17,616 nt of DNA, taken from positions 1 through 17,616 of the forward strand of contig CAYRFX010000050.1 in the NCBI GenBank assembly GCA_964423665.1. Reading direction: 5' to 3'. This document shows positions 5,714 through 14,584 of the stretch, piece after piece; the stretch's first letter is position 1, and the number at the start of each line of letters is the position of its first letter. Below the pieces are notes generated by a model. The model searched no databases. It saw nothing but the letters and a program-made list of their open reading frames with translations, and was not told where the DNA came from. The translations under genes were made by a program, and so were the position numbers. Origin of the DNA: HGM04593 sp964423665. Lineage in GTDB: Bacteria; Bacteroidota; Bacteroidia; Bacteroidales; Bacteroidaceae.

Positions 5714-8629
5714 ATGAAGATAAGATTAAATAAAGTACAAGGAGAGCTTAATCTGGGACTATCCACAATAGTGGAATTCTTGCAGAAAAAGGGCTTCGAA
5801 ATTAAAGAAGACCCCAATGCCGTGGTACCCGAAGAGGGTTACAAACTGCTAATGGAAGAATTCAGTGCAGATAAGAAGGCTCGCATACAATCGGACAACT
5901 TCACCAAGGAACGCCAAAACAAGGAGAAGCCCAAGGCTACTGTTGAGGCACCCAAGGCAGAAGAGCCCAAAGCCGAGGTGAAACCCGCGCCCGAGGCACC
6001 CAAGAAAGAGGAGCCAAAGCCCGCAGAACAGCCCAAGGCAGAAGAGCCCAAAGCCGCAGCGGAGAACAAGATTGTGATTACAGGAAGAATAGACCTTGAC
6101 GCACTAAAGAAACCTGCGAAGAAAGAGAAAGAGGCAAAGAAGGAAGAGGCTAAGCCCGCACCCGAGGCTCCTAAAAAAGAGGAGCCAAAGCCCGCAGAGC
6201 AGCCCAAGACAGAAGAGCCCAAAGCCGAGGTGAAACCCGCGCCCGAGGCACCCAAGAAAGAGGAGCCAAAGCCCGCAGAACAACCCAAGGCAGAAGAGCC
6301 CAAAGCCAAACCTGCACAGCCCACTCTCACACAGCTCGAGGAGGTAGAGGCACCCAAGCTTAATATCATCGGTCAGATAGACCTTTCTGCCATAAACCAA
6401 TCTACCCGCCCCAAGAAAAAGAGCAAAGAGGAGAAGAGAAAAGAGCGCGAGGAGAAGGACAAGCAACGCGAAGAGATGCGCAAGCAGCAACGCGAGGCAC
6501 AACGCCAGCAGAACAATGGCGGCGCACAGGGCGAAGGCAAGAAAAAACGCCAGCGCATTAACAATCAGCGCGTTAACATCAACGATATAAAAGAGAATGG
6601 CGAGCAAGGCGGCAACCAACAAGATTGGAGTGCCAACCGCAACAAGAACAACGGTGGCAACAATCCATCACAGGGCAGCCGTCGCGACAGAGACCGCCAG
6701 CACAAACGTTTTGATAAAAATGACGTAAACGAGGAGGACGTATCGAAACAGGTACGCGAGACTCTCGACCGTCTCACACAACGCGGCAAGAACAATAAAG
6801 CCGCAAAATATCGCAAAGACAAGCGCGAGCTTGCTGCCGAACGTCAGATGCAGGCCATGGACGCCGAGATGGCAGACAGCAAGGTACTCAAACTCACAGA
6901 GTTTGTAACAGCAAACGAGCTTGCAAGCATGATGAACATCTCTGTTACCCAGGTTATTGCCACCTGTATGAGCATCGGTATGATGGTATCCATCAACCAA
7001 CGTCTCGATGCAGAGACCATCAACCTTGTGGCAGAGGAGTTTGGCTTCACCACAGAGTATGTGAGTGCAGAGGTTGCAAACGCCATTGAGGTGGAGGCAG
7101 ACTCTGACGAGGACCTCCTCCCCCGCGCCCCCATCATCACTGTGATGGGACACGTTGACCACGGAAAGACTTCGTTGCTCGACTATATCCGCAAGGCAAA
7201 TGTTATTGCCGGTGAAGCGGGTGGTATCACGCAGCACATCGGTGCATACAATGTGAAGATGGAGAGTGGCAAGCACATCACTTTCCTCGATACTCCGGGA
7301 CACGAGGCGTTTACCGCTATGCGTGCGCGTGGTGCAAAGGTTACCGATATTGTAATTATCATCATTGCTGCCGATGACAACGTGATGCCACAGACAAAAG
7401 AGGCAATAAACCACGCTATGGCAGCCGGTGTACCTATTGTCTTTGCCATCAACAAGTGTGATAAACCTGCAGCCGACCCCAACCGCATCAAAGAGGAGCT
7501 TGCACAGCTCAATATGCTCGTAGAGGACTGGGGAGGAAAATATCAGTCGCAGGAGATTTCGGCAAAGAAAGGTATGGGCGTGGAAGAGCTTATGGAAAAG
7601 GTGCTTTTGGAGGCTGAGATGCTCGACCTGAAGGCTAACCCCAATCGTAAAGCGACAGGCTCTATCATAGAATCTACCCTTGACAAGGGACGTGGCTATG
7701 TAGCTACCGTTCTTGTACAGAATGGAACACTGAAGGTGGGCGACATCGTGGTTGCCGGAACCCAGTGGGGAAAGGTAAAGGCTATCTTCAACGAGCGTAA
7801 CCAGCGTATCAAGGGGGTGGCACCTGCTGAACCGGCACTTATCCTTGGACTCAACGGAGCACCCACAGCCGGCGACACCTTCAACGTGGTGGAGAGCGAG
7901 CGTGAGGCACGCGAAATTACAAGCAAGCGCGAGCAGTTGCAACGCGAGCAGGGATTGCGCACTCAAAAGATGCTTACTCTTGACGAGGTGGGCCGTCGTA
8001 TTGCACTCGGCAACTTCCAGACGCTGAACATTATTGTCAAGGGAGACGTGGACGGCTCTATCGAGGCGTTGAGCGACTCTCTCATCAAACTCTCTACCGA
8101 GACCATACAGATTAACGTAATCCACAAGGCAGTGGGACAAATCTCGGAGAGCGATGTGAGCCTTGCAGCAGCATCAGATGCCATTATCGTGGGCTTCCAG
8201 GTGCGCCCCTCTGTTACAGCACGAAAGGTGGCAGAGAACGAGGGTGTGGATATCCGCATCTACTCTATCATCTACGACGCAATAGAGGAGGTAAAAGCCG
8301 CCATGGAAGGCATGCTTGCCCCCATTGTGAAAGAGGAGGTTACAGCCACCATCGAGGTGCGCGAAACATTCCACATCAGCAAGGTGGGTACAGTTGCCGG
8401 CTGTATGGTGCGCGAGGGTAAAGTTAAGCGTACAGACCGTGCACGCCTCATTCGCGACGGTATCGTTATCCACACCGGCAACCTTGCCGCATTGAAACGT
8501 TTCAAGGACGATGTGAAAGAGGTGGGTACCAACTTTGAGTGTGGTATCAGCTTGCAGAACCAAGACGATATTAAGGTGGGTGATATAATCGAAACCTTTG
8601 TAGAGATAGAGGTTAAGCAGAAGCTTTAA
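5714..8629 (+). CDS. infB: Translation initiation factor IF-2
   Basis: IF-2 is the GTPase that delivers initiator tRNA to the 30S subunit and promotes 50S joining. The 971-residue product opens with an IF2 N-terminal helical domain (about 1-50). A long low-complexity Lys/Pro/Glu/Ala linker then carries three copies of a 27-residue unit (90-116, 147-173, 174-200) and two copies of an I-x-G-x-IDL motif (near 120 and 217). An Arg/Asn/Gln-rich basic stretch and a second IF2_N domain (about 391-445) follow. The G domain has GHVDHGKT (479-486), DTPGH (526-530) and NKCD (580-583). Domains II to IV fill the rest and end in VEIEVKQKL. Charge-rich linkers of this kind occur in other Bacteroidetes IF-2 proteins. 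The gene sits 31 nt after nusA and 11 nt before cvpA. Confidence 0.97.
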   Translation: MKIRLNKVQGELNLGLSTIVEFLQKKGFEIKEDPNAVVPEEGYKLLMEEFSADKKARIQSDNFTKERQNKEKPKATVEAPKAEEPKAEVKPAPEAPKKEEPKPAEQPKAEEPKAAAENKIVITGRIDLDALKKPAKKEKEAKKEEAKPAPEAPKKEEPKPAEQPKTEEPKAEVKPAPEAPKKEEPKPAEQPKAEEPKAKPAQPTLTQLEEVEAPKLNIIGQIDLSAINQSTRPKKKSKEEKRKEREEKDKQREEMRKQQREAQRQQNNGGAQGEGKKKRQRINNQRVNINDIKENGEQGGNQQDWSANRNKNNGGNNPSQGSRRDRDRQHKRFDKNDVNEEDVSKQVRETLDRLTQRGKNNKAAKYRKDKRELAAERQMQAMDAEMADSKVLKLTEFVTANELASMMNISVTQVIATCMSIGMMVSINQRLDAETINLVAEEFGFTTEYVSAEVANAIEVEADSDEDLLPRAPIITVMGHVDHGKTSLLDYIRKANVIAGEAGGITQHIGAYNVKMESGKHITFLDTPGHEAFTAMRARGAKVTDIVIIIIAADDNVMPQTKEAINHAMAAGVPIVFAINKCDKPAADPNRIKEELAQLNMLVEDWGGKYQSQEISAKKGMGVEELMEKVLLEAEMLDLKANPNRKATGSIIESTLDKGRGYVATVLVQNGTLKVGDIVVAGTQWGKVKAIFNERNQRIKGVAPAEPALILGLNGAPTAGDTFNVVESEREAREITSKREQLQREQGLRTQKMLTLDEVGRRIALGNFQTLNIIVKGDVDGSIEALSDSLIKLSTETIQINVIHKAVGQISESDVSLAAASDAIIVGFQVRPSVTARKVAENEGVDIRIYSIIYDAIEEVKAAMEGMLAPIVKEEVTATIEVRETFHISKVGTVAGCMVREGKVKRTDRARLIRDGIVIHTGNLAALKRFKDDVKEVGTNFECGISLQNQDDIKVGDIIETFVEIEVKQKL
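5958..6307 (+). repeat. In-frame 81-bp repeat units within infB
   Basis: Three copies of an 81-bp unit encode a Lys/Pro/Glu-rich 27-residue block: 5981-6061, 6152-6232 and 6233-6313, the last two in tandem. The segments 5958-6055 and 6210-6307 are offset by 252 bp and differ at one base in 98 (6031 versus 6283, a silent CAG/CAA change). The middle copy is more diverged at synonymous sites. The pattern points to recent duplication or gene conversion keeping the reading frame. Confidence 0.9.
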
Positions 8630-8640
8630 CAACAAAAAAG

Positions 8641-9126
8641 ATGAATACACTTGACATTATTCTTTTGATAATTGCCATAGTAGGATTTGCTTATGGTTAT
8701 TTCAAGGGTTTAATAAAGCAGCTTACGCTGGGAGCAGGCATAATTATCGGCCTGCTCCTTGCAATGCTTTACTACCCCGCCGGCAGTGAGATTGTAAAAG
8801 GTTACACCAACCTGCAGGATTGGCTATGCATACCTATTGCGTTTGCAGCCATACTATTATGCTCGGTACTCCTGTTAAAGATTATCGGAGTGCTGCTGTC
8901 GGGGCTGCTGAAACTCATTCACCTGGGATTCATCGACAGCCTGCTGGGTGCGGTATTTTCCACAATAATAGGACTGATACTATCGGTTGGCGCGGTAAAC
9001 CTCACAAGCAGCATATTCCCCGACAACAAATACACCGGCAAAACATCACAGGATAATTCGCTGTTATACAAGCATGCAAAAGTTTTTACCTCTTTGATTA
9101 TTGACAAAGCGGAGAAGAAGATATAA
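8641..9126 (+). CDS. cvpA: CvpA family inner-membrane protein
   Basis: The 161-residue product is mostly hydrophobic, with four predicted membrane helices at about residues 3-24, 27-46, 61-83 and 96-121 and a short polar C-terminal tail. The opening LDIILLIIAIVGFAYGYFKGL, with Gly-rich turns and a Gly-Lys-Gly-like loop after the first helix, is typical of the CvpA/colicin V production family. The family is linked to envelope homeostasis in other bacteria, but its molecular activity is not settled. The gene starts 11 nt after infB, and its TAA stop is followed at once by the sufB ATG, so it is translationally close to sufB. The symbol reflects family membership only. Confidence 0.85.
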   Translation: MNTLDIILLIIAIVGFAYGYFKGLIKQLTLGAGIIIGLLLAMLYYPAGSEIVKGYTNLQDWLCIPIAFAAILLCSVLLLKIIGVLLSGLLKLIHLGFIDSLLGAVFSTIIGLILSVGAVNLTSSIFPDNKYTGKTSQDNSLLYKHAKVFTSLIIDKAEKKI

Positions 9127-10572
9127 ATGGGAAAGAAGAGCAATAATATATTTAAGAAAATAGCCAACAAAGCATACGAGTTTGGCTTTATCACAAATAT
9201 AAAGACCGATATTATAGAGAGTGGTCTCAATGAAGAGGTCATAAGACTCATATCAAGAAAAAAGAATGAGCCCGAGTGGTTGCTTGAATTTCGTTTGCAA
9301 GCATACAACTACTGGCTCACACAGAAGATGCCCACATGGCCACACCTTGATATTCCACCAATAGACTATCAGGCTATCTCGTACTATGCCGACCCTCTCA
9401 AAAAGAAGGAGAAGAAAAACAAGGAGATAGACCCGGAGCTCATGAAGACATTTGAGAAACTGGGTATTCCATTGGAGGAACGCCTGGCACTGAGCGGCAC
9501 AGCTGTTGATGCCGTCATGGACTCTGTATCGGTAAAAACCACGTTTAAGGAGGAGCTTAAAGAGAAAGGAATCATCTTCTGCTCTATGAGCGAGGCGGTG
9601 CAGGAGTACCCCGACCTTGTGCGCAAATATTTAGGCACAGTTGTAAACTACCGCGACAATTTTTTTGCTGCACTCAACAGCGCGGTGTTCAGCGACGGGT
9701 CCTTTGTGTATATTCCCAAAGGAGTACGTTGCCCCATGGAGTTATCTACATATTTCAGAATCAATGCTGCCAATACGGGACAGTTTGAACGCACGCTCAT
9801 TGTAGCCGATGACGACAGCTACGTTTCCTACTTGGAGGGGTGCACTGCCCCCATGCGCGACGAGAATCAGTTACACGCTGCCATTGTGGAGATAATTGTG
9901 TGTGATAATGCAGAGGTAAAATACAGCACCGTGCAAAACTGGTATCCCGGTGATGCCGAGGGCAAAGGCGGTGTGTATAACTTTGTTACCAAACGCGGCG
10001 ACTGCCGCGGGCGCGGCAGCAAGCTCTCATGGACACAGGTGGAAACCGGTTCTGCCATCACTTGGAAATATCCAAGCTGCATTTTGCGTGGTGATAATTC
10101 GCAAGGAGAGTTTTATTCTGTGGCACTCACAAACAATTACCAACAAGCCGACACCGGCACAAAGATGATTCACCTGGGAAAGAACTGCAGCAGCACCATT
10201 ATAAGCAAAGGAATATCTGCAGGACACAGCCAGAACTCATACCGAGGGCTTGTGCGTGTGAGCAAAAATGCCGATGGAGCACGCAATTACAGCCAGTGCG
10301 ATTCATTGCTGCTTGGCAGCAAATGCGGGGCACACACATTCCCCTACATGGACATTCACAACAACAGCGCGGTTATAGAGCACGAGGCTACAACCTCAAA
10401 AATATCAGAAGAACAACTGTTCTATTGCAACCAGCGAGGAATAGGCACCGAGGAGGCGATTGGGCTTATTGTAAATGGTTATGCCAAAGAGGTGCTCAAC
10501 AAACTACCAATGGAATTTGCCATTGAGGCGCAAAAACTATTAAGCGTATCTTTGGAAGGAGCCGTAGGCTAA
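9127..10572 (+). CDS. sufB: Fe-S cluster assembly scaffold protein SufB
   Basis: SufB is the core scaffold subunit of the SufBCD complex, on which nascent iron-sulfur clusters are built in the cytoplasm. The 481-residue product aligns by motif with E. coli SufB. Cys391 (SQCDS) and Glu420 (EHEATTSKI) have the 29-residue spacing of the essential E. coli Cys405 and Glu434. Nearby stand GSKCGAHTFPY (Cys400) and QLFYCNQRGIGTEEAI. The beta-helix core spans about residues 150-430, after an N-terminal helical region rich in Lys. The ATG directly follows the cvpA stop codon, and sufC lies 17 nt downstream. No Suf repressor gene or separate promoter is visible upstream, so expression probably follows the nusA-infB transcript. 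Confidence 0.97.
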   Translation: MGKKSNNIFKKIANKAYEFGFITNIKTDIIESGLNEEVIRLISRKKNEPEWLLEFRLQAYNYWLTQKMPTWPHLDIPPIDYQAISYYADPLKKKEKKNKEIDPELMKTFEKLGIPLEERLALSGTAVDAVMDSVSVKTTFKEELKEKGIIFCSMSEAVQEYPDLVRKYLGTVVNYRDNFFAALNSAVFSDGSFVYIPKGVRCPMELSTYFRINAANTGQFERTLIVADDDSYVSYLEGCTAPMRDENQLHAAIVEIIVCDNAEVKYSTVQNWYPGDAEGKGGVYNFVTKRGDCRGRGSKLSWTQVETGSAITWKYPSCILRGDNSQGEFYSVALTNNYQQADTGTKMIHLGKNCSSTIISKGISAGHSQNSYRGLVRVSKNADGARNYSQCDSLLLGSKCGAHTFPYMDIHNNSAVIEHEATTSKISEEQLFYCNQRGIGTEEAIGLIVNGYAKEVLNKLPMEFAIEAQKLLSVSLEGAVG

Positions 10573-10577
10573 AAGAT

Positions 10578-10584
10578 AAGGAGG
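10578..10584 (+). promoter_or_regulatory. Strong Shine-Dalgarno site of sufC
   Basis: AAGGAGG ends 5 nt before the sufC ATG. It stands out because most other starts in this window lack a recognisable Shine-Dalgarno sequence, as is usual in Bacteroidetes. It fixes the sufC start and may raise SufC synthesis relative to SufB and SufD. Confidence 0.75.
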
Positions 10585-10589
10585 ATATT

Positions 10590-11345
10590 ATGGAGAATTT
10601 ATTGGAAATAAAGAACTTACACGCCACCATCGATGGCAAAGAGATATTGAAAGGAATAAACCTCACGGTGAAAGCCGGTGAGGTACATGCAATCATGGGA
10701 CCCAACGGCTCGGGCAAGAGCACGCTGAGCAATGTTCTTGTGGGGCACCCCGCATATACCGTTACAGAGGGGGAGGTTATATACAAAGGAAAAGACCTGC
10801 TCGCCCTCTCGCCCGAGAACCGCAGCCACGAGGGGCTCTTCCTCTCGTTCCAGTATCCCGTGGAGATTGCCGGTGTGAGCATTACCAACTTTATGCGTGC
10901 CGCTGTGAATGCACAACGCCAATATAAAGGGCTGGAACCCATGAACGCCACAGACTTCTTGAAACTGATGCGCGAGAAACGTGCTCTTGTAAACCTCGAC
11001 AGCAAGCTTGCCAACCGCTCCGTGAACGAGGGATTCAGCGGAGGCGAGAAGAAGCGCAACGAGATTTTTCAGATGGCAATGCTTGAACCCACACTCAGCA
11101 TTCTCGATGAGACCGACTCGGGGCTCGACATTGACGCATTGCGCATTGTGGCAGAGGGGGTAAACAAATTGAAGCGTGAGGACACCTCAACACTTGTCAT
11201 CACCCACTATCAACGCCTGCTCGACTACATAAAACCCGATATTGTGCATGTTCTTTATAATGGAAGAATTGTAAAGACCGCAGGACCCGAGCTTGCATTG
11301 GAGCTCGAGGAGCGCGGATACGACTGGATAAAAAACGAGAACTAA
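10590..11345 (+). CDS. sufC: Fe-S assembly ATPase SufC
   Basis: SufC is the ABC-type ATPase of the SufBCD complex, and its ATP-driven dimerisation reshapes SufB-SufD during cluster assembly. The 251-residue product has a complete nucleotide-binding domain: Walker A GPNGSGKST (37-45), Q-loop near residue 88 (FQYP), the SufC-type signature FSGGEKKR (149-156), Walker B ending in Asp173-Glu174 (ILDETDSGLD) and the switch His206. It has no membrane domain, as expected for a cytoplasmic ABC protein. A strong Shine-Dalgarno site precedes the ATG, and the sufD ATG follows after a single base. Confidence 0.98.
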   Translation: MENLLEIKNLHATIDGKEILKGINLTVKAGEVHAIMGPNGSGKSTLSNVLVGHPAYTVTEGEVIYKGKDLLALSPENRSHEGLFLSFQYPVEIAGVSITNFMRAAVNAQRQYKGLEPMNATDFLKLMREKRALVNLDSKLANRSVNEGFSGGEKKRNEIFQMAMLEPTLSILDETDSGLDIDALRIVAEGVNKLKREDTSTLVITHYQRLLDYIKPDIVHVLYNGRIVKTAGPELALELEERGYDWIKNEN

Positions 11346-11346
11346 G

Positions 11347-12684
11347 ATGAGCAACGAACAGGAATATATCAATCTCTTTTGCGAACACAGGGAGCTGATA
11401 GAAAAGCCCTGTGCAACGATGCTCAACGTGGCACGCAGCAAAGCATTTGAGAGTTTCAGAGCAACAGGCCTCCCCGGCATCAAGGAGGAGAACTGGCTGC
11501 ACACCAACGCTGCCGCTCAGTTCGCAACCAATTATGGCATGAACCTCGGGCGCGTACATACCGAAGCCGGTGCACGCGATATTTTCACTTGTGATGTACC
11601 TAATATGAGCACTCGCAAGGCTTATATCGTGAACGACTCGTTCCAAGCTGCCACAAACAACAGCAACCTGCCAGCAGGCGTGCTATTCGGCAGCCTTAAC
11701 ACATTGGCAAAAGAGCATGCCTCCTTACTGGGGCCTTATTATAACAGGTTGGCAGCCAACGGCGACTGCATCGCGCAGTTTAACACCGCTTTTACACAAG
11801 ACGGAGTGGTACTATATATACCGCGCAACACAGAGATTAACGAAACCATACAAATTGTGAGCCTCTTGCAGACAAAAGTGGAGATGATGTCCAACCGCAG
11901 ATTATTAATCATACTCGAGAAGGGCGCAAAAGCAAGCCTGCTCGTATGCGACCACTCTTCCACTGCTCAAAAATCCCTATCTACACAGGTTTCGGAGATT
12001 TTCATTGGAGCAGGTGCATCACTCGACATTTATGAGATGGAAGAGACAAGCGAGAGCAACTGCCGCTTTGCACACCTTTTTGTGCATCAAGAAGCAAACA
12101 GCCGTTTCAACCACTGCAACATCACCCTCACGAATGGTTTCACCCGCAACTATGTGAACGTGCAGCTCACCGGCAAAGGTGGCGATGCCAACATCACCGG
12201 GCTTGCCATTGGCGACCGCAAACAACACATTGACAACCGCACTCTTGTGGAGCACAAAACAAGCCACTGCACAAGCAACGAGTTGTATAAATACATTCTC
12301 GACGAAGAGTCGGTGGGCGTATTTGCAGGCAAAATGCTCATTGAGCCCGACGCACAGCAAACCATTTCGCAGCAGACCAACCGTAACCTGTGCCTCACAA
12401 ATTGTGCCCACATGTATGCACAACCACAGCTGGAGATATACGCCGATGATGTGAAGTGCAGCCACGGCTCCACCGTGGGACAGCTCGACGAGAATGCCCT
12501 CTTCTACATGCAACAACGTGGTATCCCCAAGGAGGAGGCACGCCACCTGCTGATGTACGCTTTTGCGGGAGAGGTTATTGAGAATATTAAAATTGAGGCA
12601 CTCCGCGACCGCTTGCACATGCTTGTAGAAAAGCGTTTCCGTGGAGAACTCAACCGTTGCAAAGGTTGCTCACTTTGTAAATAA
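11347..12684 (+). CDS. sufD: Fe-S cluster assembly protein SufD
   Basis: SufD is a SufB paralogue that pairs with SufB in the SufBC2D complex and supports iron entry and cluster formation. The 445-residue product has the beta-helix core and the conserved KCSHGSTVGQLDENALFYMQQRGI segment, in which His373 corresponds to the functionally important His360 of E. coli SufD. The C-terminus is cysteine-rich: Cys438, Cys441 and Cys444 form a CxxCxxC tail (NRCKGCSLCK) right at the end. This could bind iron or a cluster, but may simply be usual for this clade. The gene lies one base after sufC and six before sufS, so the four suf genes appear co-translated. Confidence 0.96.
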   Translation: MSNEQEYINLFCEHRELIEKPCATMLNVARSKAFESFRATGLPGIKEENWLHTNAAAQFATNYGMNLGRVHTEAGARDIFTCDVPNMSTRKAYIVNDSFQAATNNSNLPAGVLFGSLNTLAKEHASLLGPYYNRLAANGDCIAQFNTAFTQDGVVLYIPRNTEINETIQIVSLLQTKVEMMSNRRLLIILEKGAKASLLVCDHSSTAQKSLSTQVSEIFIGAGASLDIYEMEETSESNCRFAHLFVHQEANSRFNHCNITLTNGFTRNYVNVQLTGKGGDANITGLAIGDRKQHIDNRTLVEHKTSHCTSNELYKYILDEESVGVFAGKMLIEPDAQQTISQQTNRNLCLTNCAHMYAQPQLEIYADDVKCSHGSTVGQLDENALFYMQQRGIPKEEARHLLMYAFAGEVIENIKIEALRDRLHMLVEKRFRGELNRCKGCSLCK

Positions 12685-12690
12685 GAGACT

Positions 12691-13902
12691 ATGTTCAACC
12701 CACAAGAAATACGAAAGGATTTTCCCATACTCTCCAGGCAAGTGTATGGCAAACCGCTTATATACCTTGACAATGCAGCAACCACTCAAAAGCCTAAATA
12801 TGTGATTGATGCAATAAGCAACGCCTACTGCACAATAAACGCGAATGTGCATCGCGGCGTGCACCATCTGTCGCAAGTAGCAACAGAGGAGTTTGAGCAA
12901 GCACGCCGCATTGTACAGAACTTTTTAGGGGCAGCCCACAGCCACGAAATAATATTCACCCGCGGCACAACGGAGAGTATAAACCTTGTGGCAAGCTCAT
13001 TCGGGAACACATTCTTAAAAGAGGGCGACGAGGTTATAATATCCACAATGGAGCACCACAGCAATATTGTTCCGTGGCAAATGCTCCGCGACCGCATAGG
13101 CATAAGCCTGCGCATTATCCCTCTCGCACATGATGCAAAGCTCGATATTGAAGCATACAAAAGCCTCTTCAACGAGCGCACCAAGCTTGTGAGCATCACT
13201 CATGTGTCTAACGTAATGGGAGTAACAAACCCTGTGGAAGAGTGCATAGAGATAGCACATAGCCACAATGTTCCCGTGCTCATCGATGGTGCACAGAGCG
13301 CACCGCATATAAAAACAGAGGTGCAGACCTTGGATGCCGACTTTTTTGTGATGAGCGGGCACAAGGTATATGCCCCCACAGGGATAGGCGTTCTTTATGG
13401 CAAGGAGAAGTGGCTCAACGCCATGCAACCTTATCATGGTGGCGGCGAGATGATACAGACCGTGCGATTTGAAAAAACCACATACAATGAACTGCCCTAC
13501 AAATTTGAAGCAGGAACACCCGATTATGTGGGCGCAATAGCTCTTGGGAAAGCTCTCGAATGGGTAACCACTATTGGGATTGAGAATATTGCCGCGCATG
13601 AGCAGATGCTCACCCGCTACGCCGTGGAGAGGCTGCGAGAGATACCGGCGATGCGCATCTTCGGCGAGCCCGATGGTGCTGCAGTATCGTTCCTTGTGGG
13701 CGACATACACCCTGCCGACCTCGGTACAATTCTTGACCACTTGGGAATAGCAATACGCACGGGACACCATTGTGCACAACCCCTTATAGACCATTTCGGA
13801 ATACCCGGCACAGTGCGCGCGTCCTTTGCGGCATACAACACAAAGGAGGAGGTAGATATTCTCATTGAGGGAATAAAACGCGCTGTAAAAATGTTTGCCT
13901 GA
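12691..13902 (+). CDS. sufS: Cysteine desulfurase SufS
   Basis: SufS is a pyridoxal-phosphate enzyme that removes sulfur from cysteine as an enzyme-bound persulfide and supplies it to the SufBCD scaffold. The 403-residue product is a group II (SufS-type) desulfurase. Visible residues include His123 (MEHHSN), Asp199 and Gln202 (LIDGAQSAPH) around the cofactor, the Schiff-base Lys225 (SGHKVYAP) and the sulfur-accepting Cys361 (RTGHHCAQP). The RTGHHCAQP loop marks the SufS type rather than NifS/IscS. No SufE or SufU sulfur acceptor and no SufA carrier gene occurs in the window, so these partners would be encoded elsewhere. The stop codon overlaps the rnhB start by one base. Confidence 0.97.
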   Translation: MFNPQEIRKDFPILSRQVYGKPLIYLDNAATTQKPKYVIDAISNAYCTINANVHRGVHHLSQVATEEFEQARRIVQNFLGAAHSHEIIFTRGTTESINLVASSFGNTFLKEGDEVIISTMEHHSNIVPWQMLRDRIGISLRIIPLAHDAKLDIEAYKSLFNERTKLVSITHVSNVMGVTNPVEECIEIAHSHNVPVLIDGAQSAPHIKTEVQTLDADFFVMSGHKVYAPTGIGVLYGKEKWLNAMQPYHGGGEMIQTVRFEKTTYNELPYKFEAGTPDYVGAIALGKALEWVTTIGIENIAAHEQMLTRYAVERLREIPAMRIFGEPDGAAVSFLVGDIHPADLGTILDHLGIAIRTGHHCAQPLIDHFGIPGTVRASFAAYNTKEEVDILIEGIKRAVKMFA

Positions 13903-14513
13903 TGCTGAAAAAATTTCAAACAGAAGGAGTTATTGAAGCCGGTTGCGACGAGGCGGGACGCGGTTGCCTTGCAGGTGATGTATATGCAGCTGCAGTGATA
14001 CTGCCACCCAATTTTGAGAATGAGCTACTCAATGATTCAAAGCAACTGACCGAAGCACAACGCTACAAGCTACGCGAGGTCATCGAGAAAGAGGCGGTTG
14101 CGTGGGCGGTGGGAATTGTCACCGCTGCCGAGATTGACAAGATAAATATTCTGCGTGCATCAATCCTTGCCATGCACCGCGCCGTTGATAAGCTTAAAGT
14201 GCGCCCGCAACACCTGCTCATAGATGGCAATAAATTCAGCCCATACCCGGGTATCACCCACAACACTGTGGTAAAGGGCGATGCCACATATATGAGTATC
14301 GCGGCTGCTTCGATACTTGCAAAGACTTACCGCGATGATTATATGCTTGCCCTTGCGAAGGAGTATCCCATGTACGACTGGCAAAGCAACAAGGGCTACC
14401 CCACCGCCAAGCATCGTGCCGCAATACGCGAGCACGGCACAACGCCCTATCACCGCCTGTCATTCAACCTTTTAGGCGAGGAACCCAAGCAGTTGGAATT
14501 GCCTTTTGAATAG
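13902..14513 (+). CDS. rnhB: Ribonuclease HII
   Basis: RNase HII cleaves RNA in RNA-DNA hybrids and starts removal of single ribonucleotides from DNA. The 203-residue product shows the family motifs. AGCDEAGRGCLAGDV carries the catalytic Asp16 and Glu17, followed by NDSKQLTEAQR, LLIDGN with Asp108, and KGDATYMSIAAASILAK with Asp127. The Tyr in MYDWQSNKGYPTAKH fits the usual C-terminal motif. The length is typical. The ATG overlaps the sufS TGA by one base, suggesting coupled translation. It is the last gene of the operon and is followed after about 20 nt by a strong hairpin. Linkage to suf is positional, and no functional link is evident. Confidence 0.96.
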   Translation: MLKKFQTEGVIEAGCDEAGRGCLAGDVYAAAVILPPNFENELLNDSKQLTEAQRYKLREVIEKEAVAWAVGIVTAAEIDKINILRASILAMHRAVDKLKVRPQHLLIDGNKFSPYPGITHNTVVKGDATYMSIAAASILAKTYRDDYMLALAKEYPMYDWQSNKGYPTAKHRAAIREHGTTPYHRLSFNLLGEEPKQLELPFE

Positions 14514-14534
14514 CTGCAGTGATGATAAATAAAA

Positions 14535-14564
14535 AAATAGGCTGTCCACAAGGACAGCCTATTT
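14535..14564. terminator. Bidirectional terminator between rnhB and tsf
   Basis: A perfect 13-bp stem (14535-14547 with 14552-14564, core AGGCTGTCC/GGACAGCCT) closes a 4-nt loop between two convergent operons. On the minus strand it is followed by seven T residues and more AT-rich sequence, a clear terminator for rplM-rpsI-rpsB-tsf. On the plus strand only TTT follows, so termination of the suf-rnhB transcript may be weaker. Confidence 0.9.
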
Positions 14565-14584
14565 GCGTTATATTGTGTTACCAA

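Noticed and set aside
5958..6313. Spaced repeats that might suggest a CRISPR array
   Set aside because: Units are in-frame coding sequence of infB, partly in tandem with no regular unique spacers.
6668..8140. 490-codon open frame antisense to infB
   Set aside because: It lies wholly inside infB, is Cys/His/Leu-rich with no recognisable domain, and is explained by the codon bias of the sense gene.
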